From Halictus rubicundus (lineage: Eukaryota; Arthropoda; Insecta; Hymenoptera; Halictidae): a stretch of DNA of 64,000 bases. The stretch is from contig NC_135152.1 of NCBI RefSeq assembly GCF_050948215.1, positions 10,698,310 through 10,762,309 on the forward strand, read 5' to 3'. Each line of letters starts with the position of its first letter. The first letter of the stretch is position 1. Positions 36,290 to 47,879 of this stretch are shown here, piece after piece. The notes under the pieces were generated by a model, which was not told the DNA's origin, did no database searches, and was given only the letters and a program-made list of their open reading frames with translations. The translations under genes and the position numbers were made by a program.

Positions 36290-37205
36290 AGGTTCATCAA
36301 TTATGCAAATTTTACGCGAATGTCCAATTGTTCTACGTCAGTGAGATAGACACTGGTCATCGTGTACACGGGATATTAAGACCGATTTGGGACTGACAGA
36401 CGATTCAGCTCGTCAAGCTCGAAAGCTCCAGTTGCAGCGCGAAAGGTCTATTCAATTGTGCACATCAGTTGGGTAGACCTTTATCACCATATATAACTGC
36501 TACGTTTCAATTGACAGACTGCAGAAGTAGATTCGTCAAGTACGCAAATTTCAGGTGCATCGCAAACGTTCCATTGCTAGATCAGTAGCGGTTTCTGGGG
36601 TAGACGTCGGTGGAACAGACCATGTATACAGACCTCTCAGATTCGATTGCTGAAGGACTGAATTTATCAAACTCGAAAACTCTAGATGCCGAACGAAGGC
36701 TTGCCGAATTGTTTCGCGTTAGTTAGATGAACATTTGTCACCGCGCAACTACTATGTTCCACGGTGACAGACTGCAGGACTAGATGCATCAAATACGCAA
36801 ATTCCAGGTGCATGACAAAGGGTTCAATTGTTCCGTATCAGTAGGATAGACGTTGGGTCTCCGTATACGGGTTCCATGTCCCGACTGACAGAAGATTAGA
36901 TTCATCGGGTACGCTAACTCCAGATCGGTCTTGAAGGCCTGTCCAATTGTTTCGTATCAGTTAAGAGACATTGGTCAGCGTATAGAGGATCACGGCTATA
37001 TATATATACCCGGTATATCAACGTGTATAGAGTGTCTCAATTAGCATGATTTATGAGAAGTGTTTCCATTATTTTCTCCGACCCCTGTACGCACGTTTCA
37101 ATGGTCTAACTGGAGCACTACATTCATCACCCATGCTAATTTCAGATAGAAAAGTCTAATTCACCCACACCATTAAAGTAGACATTGATGACCAGATTTT
37201 TATGC
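36290..37205. repeat. Ancient tandem array of about eight 116-131 base units, each with a possible hairpin
   Basis: The anchor TTCATCAA-TACGCAAATT-CAGGTGCAT recurs at about 36294, 36410, 36533, 36664, 36786, 36902, weakly at 37018, and at 37134. The spacings are 116, 123, 131, 122, 116, 116 and 116 bases. Further blocks keep their order in most units: TCCAATTGTTTCGTATCAGT, GATAGACATTGGTCACCG, and ACTGACAGACTGCAG. The units are strongly diverged from each other, so the array is old. The CCAATTGTTTC and GAGACATTGG blocks can pair (shown best in 36950-36985), with GTATCAGTTAA as loop. There is no consistent reading frame. I do not recognise the family. Confidence 0.75.
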
Positions 37206-37209
37206 AAAA

Positions 37210-37688
37210 TCGTTCCCATTAATTCCGAAACATAGGAAGCAAATAGGAATTTGTTTCTCTCTTCAGCGGTTTTATGAAGCGCTTAAGTAGTGTTTTCTTG
37301 TCATAAACGCACGAAGTCTACCGACGACGGTACAGCAGATTTCAACAGAGAGATGCCTAGATCCACCAGGTAACCCAAGGTGGCCAGCCTCCTCCATTCA
37401 AGAATCTGCGTGAACCTTGATCCACTTACAGCTGAACAGAGCCGGCCGGGACAGTTAATCTCTCATTCTTCCAAAAGCCGGTTCATCATCCATCAATCTC
37501 GCCGTCGATCGGTATCTGGATAGAGACAAAGTAAATCAATGACTCGTTCCCACGGGCGAACTATAACCTGTCGATCTTCGAATCAGGAGGTCGAGGGATC
37601 GAGCGAAACGTCGAACGTGTCAAAATTTGATCAGGTTGAACGGTTCGACCGGACGAACCGAGAAGACCGCGTGTAGACCGACTGCCTT

Positions 37689-37743
<55 letters not shown>

Positions 37744-39390
37744 ATCCTCGCCTCTCCTCTCTCCCCTCTACCAGGCGTGCACGACGTGGCTACGTCGAGT
37801 ACCTACGGAGGAGTAGTACCGGGGTACCCTGGAGGCCACGAAGGTCACAGGGCTAAGGCACTTCTCACGCCCCCACCATGTCGGAGAGGAGCACCCCACT
37901 TAGACGGACTGTACGTACATACCTTAACGCGGCCGATTAGTATACGTGCTTAATTACCGGTAACGTGCGTGCATGACGCTGGGTATCGATCATACCATGC
38001 GAGCCGCCCGGAAGGGAGAAGGGACTTGGCGACGACTATACTTCCTGGAGTCGCTATGCCGCGCGATTTTTCACATTTTTATCACCTGGATCGAGGATAC
38101 TTAGCGTCGCAGATAGTTATCATACACAGCGTAACGTATTGAGGAACATTTTGCTTTGGGGAGCACCGCTCACCGCAAATATAATATTTTTTTTCTTCTA
38201 TAAATTGTGAAAAATATCCAGAGAGTCCAGCACTGTAAAAGAGCGAGGGTACGCGGCACCGTCCCAGTTTCCCGTCTCCGCGAACAAAGAGAGTCAACGG
38301 TGCAATCGATTCAAGGACGCAGCGTCGATCGCGGTGCACAAATAAATCTCGACTATACACCTGATCTGGTCTGGAAAGATCAACGATCTTGGCGACCGGC
38401 GTTCGATCCTCGAAATGTCAGCCGACCCATCGATTCTCTAATAGAGTGAGCAGAGGCGGGCTTTAAAGTATACGATGGGGGACATAATGTCAAGGGAACC
38501 GTCGGCGCTGTTGTGTGTACACACGCAGCGATAGGAAAACTGGCGGTTAAATGGTTCCGGGTTGAAGATGCGCCGAGTACGTCGCGTCCGATAGACAGTT
38601 TTTCGAACATTCTTTTCGCTCCTTTCCCTTCGAGCGTCTAGACTAATCAATCGAGAGGAGCCTTTCTACATCCGGGGGCACGTCAAGGATTTCGACGGTG
38701 TGCTCGATACAGGTTATATCATCATTTTTGCCACGGGTATCAACCTCTCCGCGCCAATAATCGATTGGTCCATAGCTCTTCCTGACAGTTCAATCCTGCG
38801 TGATTTTATTGGAAGTGTGTCGCTACCGGCCTACTAAAATCCTATCTTCATTAGGCTTTTTGCTGGCGATTTTTAAGATGACAGGCACTTCGGTTACTAG
38901 CTGCTTACAGTTCTTTCCTCTAGGAGAATTTTTATGGCGATGGAACCGTAGGATCGAACGATTAAGTATTTACAGGTACGTACTGTATTGTAAAATGAAA
39001 ATTTGTTGGAGTTTTATTGTGAGCTGTACTTGCGCGTGCATCTTTATAGTTGAAATTATTGTAGGAGAGCAGGTCTGAACTTTTTATTCGAGCGGTGGCA
39101 GGCTCGGCGTCGTCGATTGAGGAACGTTAAGTAGATAGTGACATCATGGCCAGACAAGTGGCTCGATCATAAACTACCGAGATAGGTTCGTTCCTTAAAC
39201 CTTCAATTCTTATGCTTATGCAATAAGACTAATCTACAGGGTGTGGTCTTGTATAAGTAGTACTTTGTATGCAATTTTTTCGAAGTGTGTTCAACATACA
39301 TAATTTTATAAACCCTGAAAAGAATTAAAATGTTTCTTGCAACATATCTGTCCACTGACTCCAATTGCGTAGAAAATATATTTTACGTTA
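37210..39390. other. Unannotated DNA with one microsatellite
   Basis: No exon is supported. The 37200-37260 segment may hold a further eroded unit of the neighbouring array (TATGCAAAATCGTTCCCATT). TACAGGGTG occurs at 39235-39243. The remainder has no recognisable feature. Confidence 0.4.
37690..37743. repeat. (CT)n microsatellite
   Basis: Long uninterrupted CT tract, about 25 units. Confidence 0.97.
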
Positions 39391-39395
39391 CTACC

Positions 39396-39567
39396 AGACT
39401 GCGGATTTTATGCATTTATGACAAACATAAGGAGCAACACAAAACAGTGAAAGCATTAGAAGAATTTGAAAATATTATTATTTTTTTAAATTACTATTGT
39501 ACCCATGAAGAGAGGAAACGAATTTGTATTTTGCTCCAGGTTGTTACAATTGAGGTAGACAAGTCTA
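39396..39567. mobile_element. hAT-type miniature element, degraded
   Basis: The left end AGACTGCGGATTTTATGCAT plus TTATGACA is the best match in the window to the family; the right end retains only GACAAGTCTA. The interior shares TGAAAGCATTAGAAGAATTTG with the 42528 copy. No target duplication remains. Confidence 0.65.
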
Positions 39568-40033
39568 ATTAATTATTACAACCGTTTTCAAAGTTCATAA
39601 TCTACCGAAGAATGAGAAAATTTCCAGGGCAAACAACGTGCACAGTTAATCGAACAGATCCTAACAGGGATTTTCAAGCTAATTTATCCGACTAATTGCT
39701 ATCGTGCGCAGAGTTCTCAGCATCGCGTTGGAGACAATATCGCGTCCGTAATGGGTTCTTCATGGGAGAAGAAGCTCCCAAGGTCAGCCCGCGTTTGAAC
39801 CTTGTAGATCGAAAGGGCATTTTCTAATTTTTTGTTTCCTCGAAGGTCTCCGAATAATTTCACGGAGCGGAGGCGACGCAATTAGGTTCACGAAACGAGA
39901 AGAAGAGTCGGCGGAGGTTCTTAGGAGAAGGCGCGTTTCCACCGCGGCTTACACAAGTCGTCGGGTTTAGGCACTCGAAAAGAGTCGGCGAAGGTGCTCG
40001 GGGAAGGGCACGGGGTGGGAGGATGAAGAAGAG

Positions 40034-40058
40034 AGGAGGAGGAGGAGGAGGAGGAGGT
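40034..40058. repeat. (GGA)n microsatellite
   Basis: About eight GGA triplets. Confidence 0.93.
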
Positions 40059-40355
40059 TGGACACGAAGAAGGAACGGTACCGACCGTTTACACCGTGAC
40101 GAGGACGAAAACGTGGCGCAACGGAACGTTGGCGTTATGTAAAAGCGTAAAACGACTTAAAGATTCGCCTCACGCTCTGCCCTGGCTAAGAAGCTCTCCT
40201 CTCTCGACGCTCCTCTCTCCAATGCGCCCCCCCCCCCCCTCTCTCTCGCTCCCTTCATCTTTTCGACGGTCTTTTCACCTCCGACGAACTTTTATTCATT
40301 TCCGGGACTCGCCGCTCTGAGAACTTCCACGAGGAACCGGTGGATCATGTATTAA

Positions 40356-40782
40356 TAGACTGCGAATCTTTATGCAAATTAAAAACTTTTCGCTTCGGAA
40401 ACCAAATAGAAATTTTAACTGATACTAAATAGAAACTAAATACAAAGAAGCAGAAGCCAAATTTCATACTTCTTTTATTTAATGATCTTGCTAAGCCGTA
40501 GCTAATACGTTATCAAATTCTTTTAACATGTCCACTGTTTTAAATTCCACATATTCATTTTCGTCATAAATCCATGAAATTTTCGGTTTATCCATCGTTG
40601 ATCCATCGATAGTCGTGATAAAAATTAATAGGTGAAAAACTGTTAAATCAGAGAAATTTAGGAATATCATATTATACTAATTTCATCTTATTAAGATCAA
40701 TTAATGAATTGGTCCATTTTCATGCAATCTAGACTTCTTAGGAAAATTTATTTTGTATAAAGATTTGCGGTTAATCAGTCTA
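40356..40782. mobile_element. Long or composite hAT-type miniature element
   Basis: The left end TAGACTGCGAATCTTTATGC at 40356 is balanced by TATAAAGATTTGCGG...AGTCTA ending at 40782. At 427 bases it is more than twice the size of its relatives and contains internal motifs (GTCATAAATCCATGAAATTT, TTCATGCAATCTAGACT) resembling further ends, so it may be two elements merged. Six extra bases interrupt the right end. Confidence 0.5.
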
Positions 40783-40789
40783 CGAGCTT

Positions 40790-42515
40790 TTAAAAAATTA
40801 AAAAAAAAATTATATTTCTAACCTGGATTGTTGGAAAATGAGTTGGAGTTGATTCGATGATATTTGAAATGCGACAATGACTATAATTTTGTTGTTCTTT
40901 CAATTATGTTTATATGAATGTAAAATTCGGTCTTCAAAATTTGAAAATTTTATTGCGGAAGTCTGAGATGCTGGTAAAATAGTATTTACTGCAGCTGGCC
41001 TTGTTTTGATCGATGCAGCCTGAATTTAAACAGGAACTAGAGATCGCATAATTTTCGCACGTTGCTCGGAGATGTTAGAAGCTGATGGCAAATATCACGT
41101 GCCCGACACGTTCCCCATTACTTATTGTTGCGCGTAATTCGATGCATTACATTTATTAGAGTCCGCGGTGTGTATACATGCTCGATTTAATGATGATCTT
41201 ACCGGGCAGGATGAAATTGAGTTCATAAGACTAATAATAGCTTGGACACACACCGGCGGTAATGCGCTTTTTGTCGACCACCAGGAGAAAACAAATGTGA
41301 TCATGTCATCATCTACTCGCATCGACAGACCCGTACTCCCTCGGAGGCGTATCTCGCGTACAATCAAACCACGAAGTAAAAAACTCCGAGTCCCATTTGG
41401 AGGAGTCAAGGTGAGCTTGATATTATCGGAGAGAGAATATAAAAAGAAGACAGGAGAGATAACAGGTGTTTCGGTTCGGTATCGACTCAAAAAATCAATT
41501 GGATTACTCGGTCGTTTCTGTGGTCAATTATCAAAATGTTCGAAGCTCCTAGGCATCGTCGACAATGAGTTACAACCTGAAAAGAATGATTGATTCGTCC
41601 ATCAATTTGGATCACCATTATTGAAATTTATTGGACGGTCTTAATATTGATTAGCAATTAGGATTTTCTTCCAATTTATAAGGGGAACTGGCCTCGATGC
41701 GTACACTTGACACAGGGTCCGTTCATGCCGGATTTTTCACTTATGGTCGAACATAAACGCCGTCCGTTCTTTGTCCGGCGCAATTATTTGCAATTATTTA
41801 CATCGCCAATGAAGTATTGCGGAGCAGTTGAAACACCTCTTCACGCATTCGCATAAGCTCACAACAGAGGTGAAAGACAGAAATCGATTGAGAGTGCAAA
41901 TTAATTGGTTTCATTACACGTTCACGTAATTACACGTTCATTGCACATTCATGACACGATTTACGCGATCCGCGGGCATTCTATCATCAGCTTAACGGTC
42001 GATATCACCGGAAAATCCTCTACACCGATGGGTCGATTTAGACCCGGGTATTAGTCTTCTTCCAACCGTTTTCTTCCTTGGTTTCTTACGATGCGCCAAG
42101 TTTTATGGTTGCTCCTTCCTAACTGATCGTTACACTGTGCAGCTTCGCGCAAACATTTTTATGGGGTTATCTACGGGAGTTGAAACCCATCATATTAGCC
42201 TACGAGTGTTGGACGTGTATGTGGGTTTTGCAAATCGGTCGTATGACGTTTCAGAAGTTTATCATTTTTCGAGGACGTACCGTGTTTCGAAGTACGTAAT
42301 GATCGTAGCGACACAAACACCAAAAATGACAAAATTTTTGCGGGTATTGTTAAAATTAATTTAAAACGTAAGGATAAATGCATTTGCTTGTTCTTAACAT
42401 TAGATTTACGGAACACTGAAAGTGACTATTTCACATTTCTTTATAAAAGCAACACAAGATTACATCTATCCAAATTTTTAACCAATTTTTTTTTGTTATA
42501 ACATATACTATATTA
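40790..42515. other. Mostly unannotated DNA around a weak exon candidate
   Basis: Apart from the candidate exon at 41285-41410 nothing is supported. The 41600-41990 segment is rich in ATTAATT/CAATTA cores and could be conserved regulatory DNA, which only cross-species comparison could show. Confidence 0.35.
41285..41410 (+). CDS. Weak candidate internal exon, basic 42-residue segment
   Basis: A pyrimidine-rich acceptor (CTTTTTGTCGACCACCAG) precedes 41285, and the donor GTCAAG|GTGAGC follows 41410. The interval is 126 bases, open throughout in phase 0 at both ends, and reads a basic segment with RRRISRTIKPRSKKLR and ends in FGGVK. An ATG lies inside (MSSSTRIDRP). No family is recognised. Sites of this quality around 42 open codons occur by chance in a window this large, so the call is tentative. 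Confidence 0.2.
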
Positions 42516-42519
42516 TATG

Positions 42520-42736
42520 CTTATAACTAGACAGCGGATTTTATGCATTTATGACAAAAATGGGTGGGTGTAATTCGAAACAATGAAAATATTAGAAGCA
42601 TTTAAAAATACTGTTATATTATTTTCGACCTATTAAACATATTAGGAAAGAAAATAAATTTCTATTTCACTCCAGTTTGTTGAAAATTGGTAAGAAAATT
42701 TTTGTTTTGCATAAAGATCCGCTGTCTACTTATAAC
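42520..42736. mobile_element. hAT-type miniature element with 8-base target duplication
   Basis: The element is 42528-42728 (201 bases), starting TAGACAGCGGATTTTATGCA and ending in the inverse, GCATAAAGATCCGCTGTCTA. CTTATAAC occurs immediately on both sides (42520-42527 and 42729-42736). An 8-base duplication is the mark of the hAT superfamily. The interior is AT-rich, with GAAATAGAAATTTATTTTC-like sequence in inverse orientation shared with the 61805 copy. It is non-autonomous, with no coding capacity. Confidence 0.9.
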
Positions 42737-43193
42737 ATATAATTCCCCGTGGATGCACCTTTACATTCCCAGTAATCACAAATTAAAAATAGTAGAACCT
42801 GTCGTTTTAACGGGTGTCGTAAATCTAGCGCTGATTCTGCGTTATATCATTTTGTTCGGTAGACTTCGCAGAACGGTTCACTATAAAATCAGGTCGGTAG
42901 CAGTCGCCGGTACTTCACAAAAACGACTACAAACCTAAAAGTCTGTTGAAGAACGACGAGTCCCCACTCGAACAACCACAATGTCTGCCGGAAGTTGGCA
43001 GACCAAATATGTGTCGAAGAGTGAAATCGAAGTCGGACAATTGGCAGGATGAAGAAAGAACCGAGAAGAAGAAAGAGAGAATAGGTGGGGGAGGCCTTTA
43101 TCCGAGTTATCTGCTGACAGTGTCGACGCGCGAGGGCCGCAGCTCGGGTCTGCACAATCACTTACGGCCGGTCTGATTCGAACTATTGCCGGC

Positions 43194-43197
<4 letters not shown>

Positions 43198-43242
<45 letters not shown>
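43198..43242. repeat. (GA)n microsatellite
   Basis: Uninterrupted GA tract of about 22 units. Confidence 0.97.
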
Positions 43243-43245
<3 letters not shown>

Positions 43246-43401
43246 AGAGCGGCGATAATCGGTGTGCTCGTGGAACACTGAATCAGCCCGTTGTATGCTC
43301 TCGCGTATATACGCGTACCCCGCGAAGAATCTAAGATCCTATCGTGAAATGCTTCGAGCGCGATATGACCACCGCCTATTGCTACTCGTCTTACCTCCGA
43401 G

Positions 43402-43461
43402 CCTCTCTCCCTCTCTCTCACCCTCTCTCTCTCCCTCTCTCTATCTCTCTCTCTCTCTCTA
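43402..43461. repeat. (CT)n imperfect microsatellite
   Basis: CT-rich tract with occasional CCCT and TATC interruptions. Confidence 0.93.
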
Positions 43462-43861
43462 TTATCGTTTCGCCATTCAGCCGAGGATTTATCTCGATCG
43501 ACGGTACATGGCCGCGGTGTGCTCCCTGGACCACGCGATAAGGCCCCATTATTGTAGCCGTAATTGTCGCTAATAAAACCGCGACACTTCTGAATACGCT
43601 CGACTTTTTCCCCCAGCGGGACTTTTCGAAAATCGCGCGACCAGCATTGATAACAACACCCGGAGATATGGGATTTATCCCAGAAAAATAGGTTCGGTTT
43701 TTCTCCTCCGATTCCCGTCCGGATGTCTCGTTACGTCTCGTTTATAAGTGTCTTGAAAGCCAGCCTTATCGTCCCGAGGAAAAATGTCTGAATCTGAATT
43801 CTTCAATCACGTACAACACGACTAAATCAAAAATTGATGGGTTCGTTCAATTCTTCCTTCC

Positions 43862-44167
43862 GACCCAATTACTGTGACAATTACTTTGCCTATATTAACC
43901 CATTAACTGCCAAATTTTAGAATGAAAGAATGAAACTAAACCGTCAGGCGTACCAAATATATTTCCGGCGCCGAGTGGTGTACGTAAAATTGCAAAATCC
44001 CCAAATGGGGATCGTGGCAGCTAATGAGTTAATTACACTTATTTTTAAAGCATGATGAATATTAAAAAAGAGATATTAAATTATGTTCATTTTTATTATT
44101 CTTTGTGCTTTACAAATAAATATAATTGATATACAGTAATGGGCACCCCCACAGTAATTGGGTCCCT
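43862..44167. mobile_element. AGGGACCC-type miniature element, copy B, split by a TTAA element
   Basis: The left end GACCCAATTACTGTG and the right end CACAGTAATTGGGTCCCT match copy A (2831-3030), and TTTGCCTATATTAA / ACTTATTTTTAAAGCAT match its interior in order. The two halves are separated by a 130-base TTAA-flanked element. Removing that insert with one TTAA restores collinearity with copy A, so the nesting order is clear. Confidence 0.82.
43895..44032. mobile_element. TTAA-flanked miniature element, CCCATTAACTGCCA ends, inside copy B
   Basis: TTAA at 43895-43898 is followed by CCCATTAACTGCCA; TGGCAGCTAATGAG precedes TTAA at 44029-44032. It is 130 bases and non-coding. A short palindrome CCCCAAATGGGG lies near its right end. 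It is piggyBac-type by its TTAA target and CCC start. Confidence 0.82.
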
Positions 44168-44169
44168 AA

Positions 44170-45325
44170 TACTGTACCAACAGCACGACATTACTGACAT
44201 CTGAAATTGAAAATTAGTCTGCAACAAATCGTTTCGCCCATTTTCTTTTATCTCCAATCCCAACAGCCGTATTCAGCTACTCTTTCTTCGTCGACTGGTG
44301 CAATACAGATTTTCCAGAGCCGCTTCAATAAATACGGCGCCCGTAAATCGAACGTTAAATATTAAAGTATCGATCGTTGGACGTGTGTTTTCCGCCGTGG
44401 GCGTGGACAGATAAATTTTCGCGAGAAACAGGTCCCGTTGTCCACGGTTCAGAGGCACGAAAGGAAACCGTGTGGTTGCGCAAGCGAGCGTTTGCGTTGA
44501 TGAGAAATGGCGCCACATCACGGGCCCCATTTAGACAAACTGATTGTCTCTGACATCTACAAATCCTGGCCGGGCCGCTACTACAAGATTTTATCATCGG
44601 ATCGGGCCCTCAGTCACCGATAATCGTTTTACCATTCGCCAACGATTTATCTCGATGCTCGCGGTACACGCCACCGCGCTGGCTCTACTGTTCGCGATAA
44701 GGAAAAGCTATGATAACAAGCCATTATTTGCTGGGGCAACAACAGCGTCACGCTGCGACTAGACGGTTTGCACGTGTTTCACCTGTTTGTTTAACTACTG
44801 CCGATCGGTTGCAAGAAGCTGTCGCGCGGTTCTCTGTTATCTGCGCGACCGGTTGTCGAGGAGCGCGTAGGACGTCTCCGAGAACTGCGGTTTCTTTGCT
44901 GGACACGATCTATCCCGATTCCCCGGTGTGTAACGCACTCGAATTTTATCATCTAATGCACTCCCGGCAATAATGGGCGACCCGCGGCGAGCGCTGGGAA
45001 ACGTTGCGACAAGTTATTTCGTTGTCTGTGCAATTTATTCGCGAGTGCAACGCAATTTTTAGAGTGTTACTGGATGTAATACATTTCTTGAAATGTTCAT
45101 TTTCCTTGCAAGAATATTTTTATATATCTCATAGTCGATCGATGTGTAAAAATACCATTTTATATATTTTTATTACCTTCCCCATTTCACGAATAAAATT
45201 TTTTAACAGGCGCTTACACTCTGTTCTCAATAATGTGCTCTTGATTTTAAAGATAATGTCATTTCACGACTCAGTGACCTCAATAAAGACTGGTATTCGC
45301 AGTCAAGCTGAAGCTCGAAAATATT
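44170..45325. other. Unannotated DNA
   Basis: Short frames only, none with recognisable motifs or paired splice sites. Confidence 0.4.
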
Positions 45326-45329
45326 GTAT

Positions 45330-45544
45330 TTAACACTAAACCTACCACGGTCAAAATGACCGGTTCTATATTTTACAATTATTGAAACTATAAAAATTCG
45401 TTTAGGGAAAATAGTAGAATAAATTTCCTCGTCCAAGCATTTATTATATTGAAAATTACGGATAATCTCAACAAATTTAGGGTTGCCATTTTTACAAAGC
45501 AATATTTACCAGATACTGTTAATGCTTGGTAGGTTTAATGTTAA
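45330..45544. mobile_element. TTAA-flanked miniature element, CACTAAACCTACCA ends
   Basis: TTAA at 45330-45333 precedes CACTAAACCTACCA, and TGGTAGGTTTAATG precedes TTAA at 45541-45544. It is 207 bases. The first arm is followed by CGGTCAAAATGACCG, a perfect hairpin. Apart from one base the 14-base arms agree, so the copy is well preserved. Confidence 0.85.
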
Positions 45545-46840
45545 AGTGTCTTTGTTGACTCGAAGTTTTAAACATTGTACAAGAATCACAGAAATCCTGT
45601 GAAATGATCATTTTCAGATTAACAGAAACATAATAAACAGAGCAAATAAAAATGTCTTCGACCCATTCGTATCTGCGAGATCCGAAAGTTTTAATATATT
45701 TTTTAGCAGGCTAAAAATCAGCTTTTTTGTTATTTTCTGGTTGCGCGGACATGTTGTATCGCTGACGTGTGTCTTGGGGGGAACAAAACGCGATTTTAGC
45801 GCATCTCAGAATTAACAAGCATCGTTTACGTCGCGTTTGAGCGGCACGTCCGTCGCAAAATAGTTTCTCAGCCTAAAAGGTCGCCGAGCGTCGGTGATTC
45901 CGTCGTTTTCTCTTCAAAGACAAAAAGATTACGCCGGACCGTTAATACGGTTACGCATTATCTAGATTGCTACCCGTCGGCTTCCGCCGGCCGAGAAACA
46001 GCCGCGAGTAATTAATCAAAGACAATCAAACTCTGGGAGCGTCGGCTTAGGCCGACTCCCAACAAACGGTACGCTATCCGTCATCTTCTCTCCGTTAAAA
46101 CTCGCGGGGGAGAGAAAAAAATGAACAAGAAGGAGAGGAGGCGAGGTGGAAGAAGGAGAAAATGATCGAGGAGAAGACAGAAGCGCCCGCGTTCCGTTCC
46201 CGGATGTGAATTACGAGAAAAGCTCGCCTGTCTGCCGATCTGACGGCTACTTTCTTCGGAAATTTGCACAAAATAGGTCGGAACGAGCCAAAAATATCTT
46301 CATCGAATTATACTAATTTTCTCCAAAAATTCTGCTCGAATATTCCTGAATGAAGTTGCAATTTCTGGAAACTTGGAGTCTTCTAACAATGTCTTACCAC
46401 TCGTTACGATTAGTAGAACGTTCCACAAACATTTGTGTTAAAATTTAATGCTGGTAAATGTTCTTGAATTTTCAGTCTTTTCTTTTTATATTTTTTGGAA
46501 TGTCCCCGATCTTGCGCCTTCCTAGTGCGCGTGCGTGGCTCTTTAATGAATAAGGTGGACGCGACAGACTCGGAGAATCGCTTTGGTTCCAGTGACGGTG
46601 TTTTCCTTAATTATTCACCGGGCGTAGACAATACATGCGTCTTCCGCGGCTCCGCCCCGTAATTACGCTAATAATATTAATTGCCGTGAAATTGTACCAT
46701 TGTTGGCGGCAAGCTTGTACAGTTCGTTCAACGTCTCCTCAAGTTCAGGCGCGCGTGTGTACACCGGTGAGCAAATATAATAGTATACTCTGGACGTGGG
46801 ATATCATTTTGGTGAATCTTTTCTCTGGGTTCAATGCCGA
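45545..46840. other. Unannotated DNA
   Basis: No exon, RNA gene or repeat end can be supported. Confidence 0.4.
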
Positions 46841-46849
46841 TCGTAGTTC

Positions 46850-47205
46850 TACTGGGTGTCCCAGAAATGTACTTCCTTCAAAAGGATGATTCCCAAGGTC
46901 ATTTGAAGAAACTTTTTCCTTTGCGAAAATGTTCTCCGCGGCTTCGTTCAGGAGTTATTAACGAAAAACCCGGACCAATCAGGGCGCGGCAACAGCGGAC
47001 GGATTGCGACAGGTGGCGCTGAGCGCGGCGTTAGCATTGGCCGAGCCGGAATCCGTCCGCTGTATCCGCGCTCTGATTGGTCCGCCTTTTTCGTTAATAA
47101 CTCCTCAACGAAGCCGCGGAGAACATTTTCGCAAAGGAAAAAGTTTCTTTAAGTAACATTAGGATTCCCTATCATTGAAGTACAACATTTTTGAGACACC
47201 CTGTA
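46850..47205. mobile_element. Foldback element, near full-length palindrome, TA target
   Basis: Arms of about 98 bases (46908-47005 and 47050-47146, beginning AACTTTTTCCTTTGCG) are separated by a 44-base loop; the outer segments (46852-46907, 47147-47203) are also inverted copies of each other, starting CTGGGTGTC/CAGGGTGTC. TA lies on both sides. There is no coding capacity. A related copy is at 54951-55257 with the loop in the opposite orientation. The terminal CAGGGTGTC and TA target suggest a Tc1/mariner-type origin, but I cannot name the family. Confidence 0.88.
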
Positions 47206-47879
47206 TACTGTGTAACAAGAACGATTACTTTGTGCTATAATTTTCTGTGCAAGAACATTCATTAAGAATTTCTGCATATCTTTCCTTCTAATTCCTTATT
47301 AGTAATCAGAGTCCGATAATAAGTACATTTCCGGCTCTTGTATCGGCAAAATGGTGTGCATTGATGAATCAGACGAGATGGGATATGTGTTCGCAGGATT
47401 ATATTCGAAGTGAATAGCCTCTATGACCATGAGTCAAATATTTACTTCTCGCTATGGATAAAATCAGACATTTTATATCGCATGCAGACAATAGATAACG
47501 CCGTCTAAGGACCTTGATCTATACAAGATCTTTCCACATCGCGAGCACAAGAAGAATCGAGGCGAGCGAAGGCAAATCGGTCGAAGACACAGCGTTTCGA
47601 AACGGAGGGGGAGCGAATTCGAGAACGAAAGTATTCCGCTTTTTGGGATCACGTTGCGACACGGTACAGACTCGTGGGATCGTATTGTGACTGTGCTGAA
47701 TTTAAAAAAAATGCCAACTAAAAGTCCCATTTTTGTAAGCAGCGAGCGATAAATCACTTCGCAAAACGCAAACGCTAAAATTCTTCTAGATTTAATCGCA
47801 TCGGGATTGTTTTAACCTTAACAATTCGCCTTTAGCTTTGATACCAATATCATTTATTAACAAACATCTGAAATTGATC

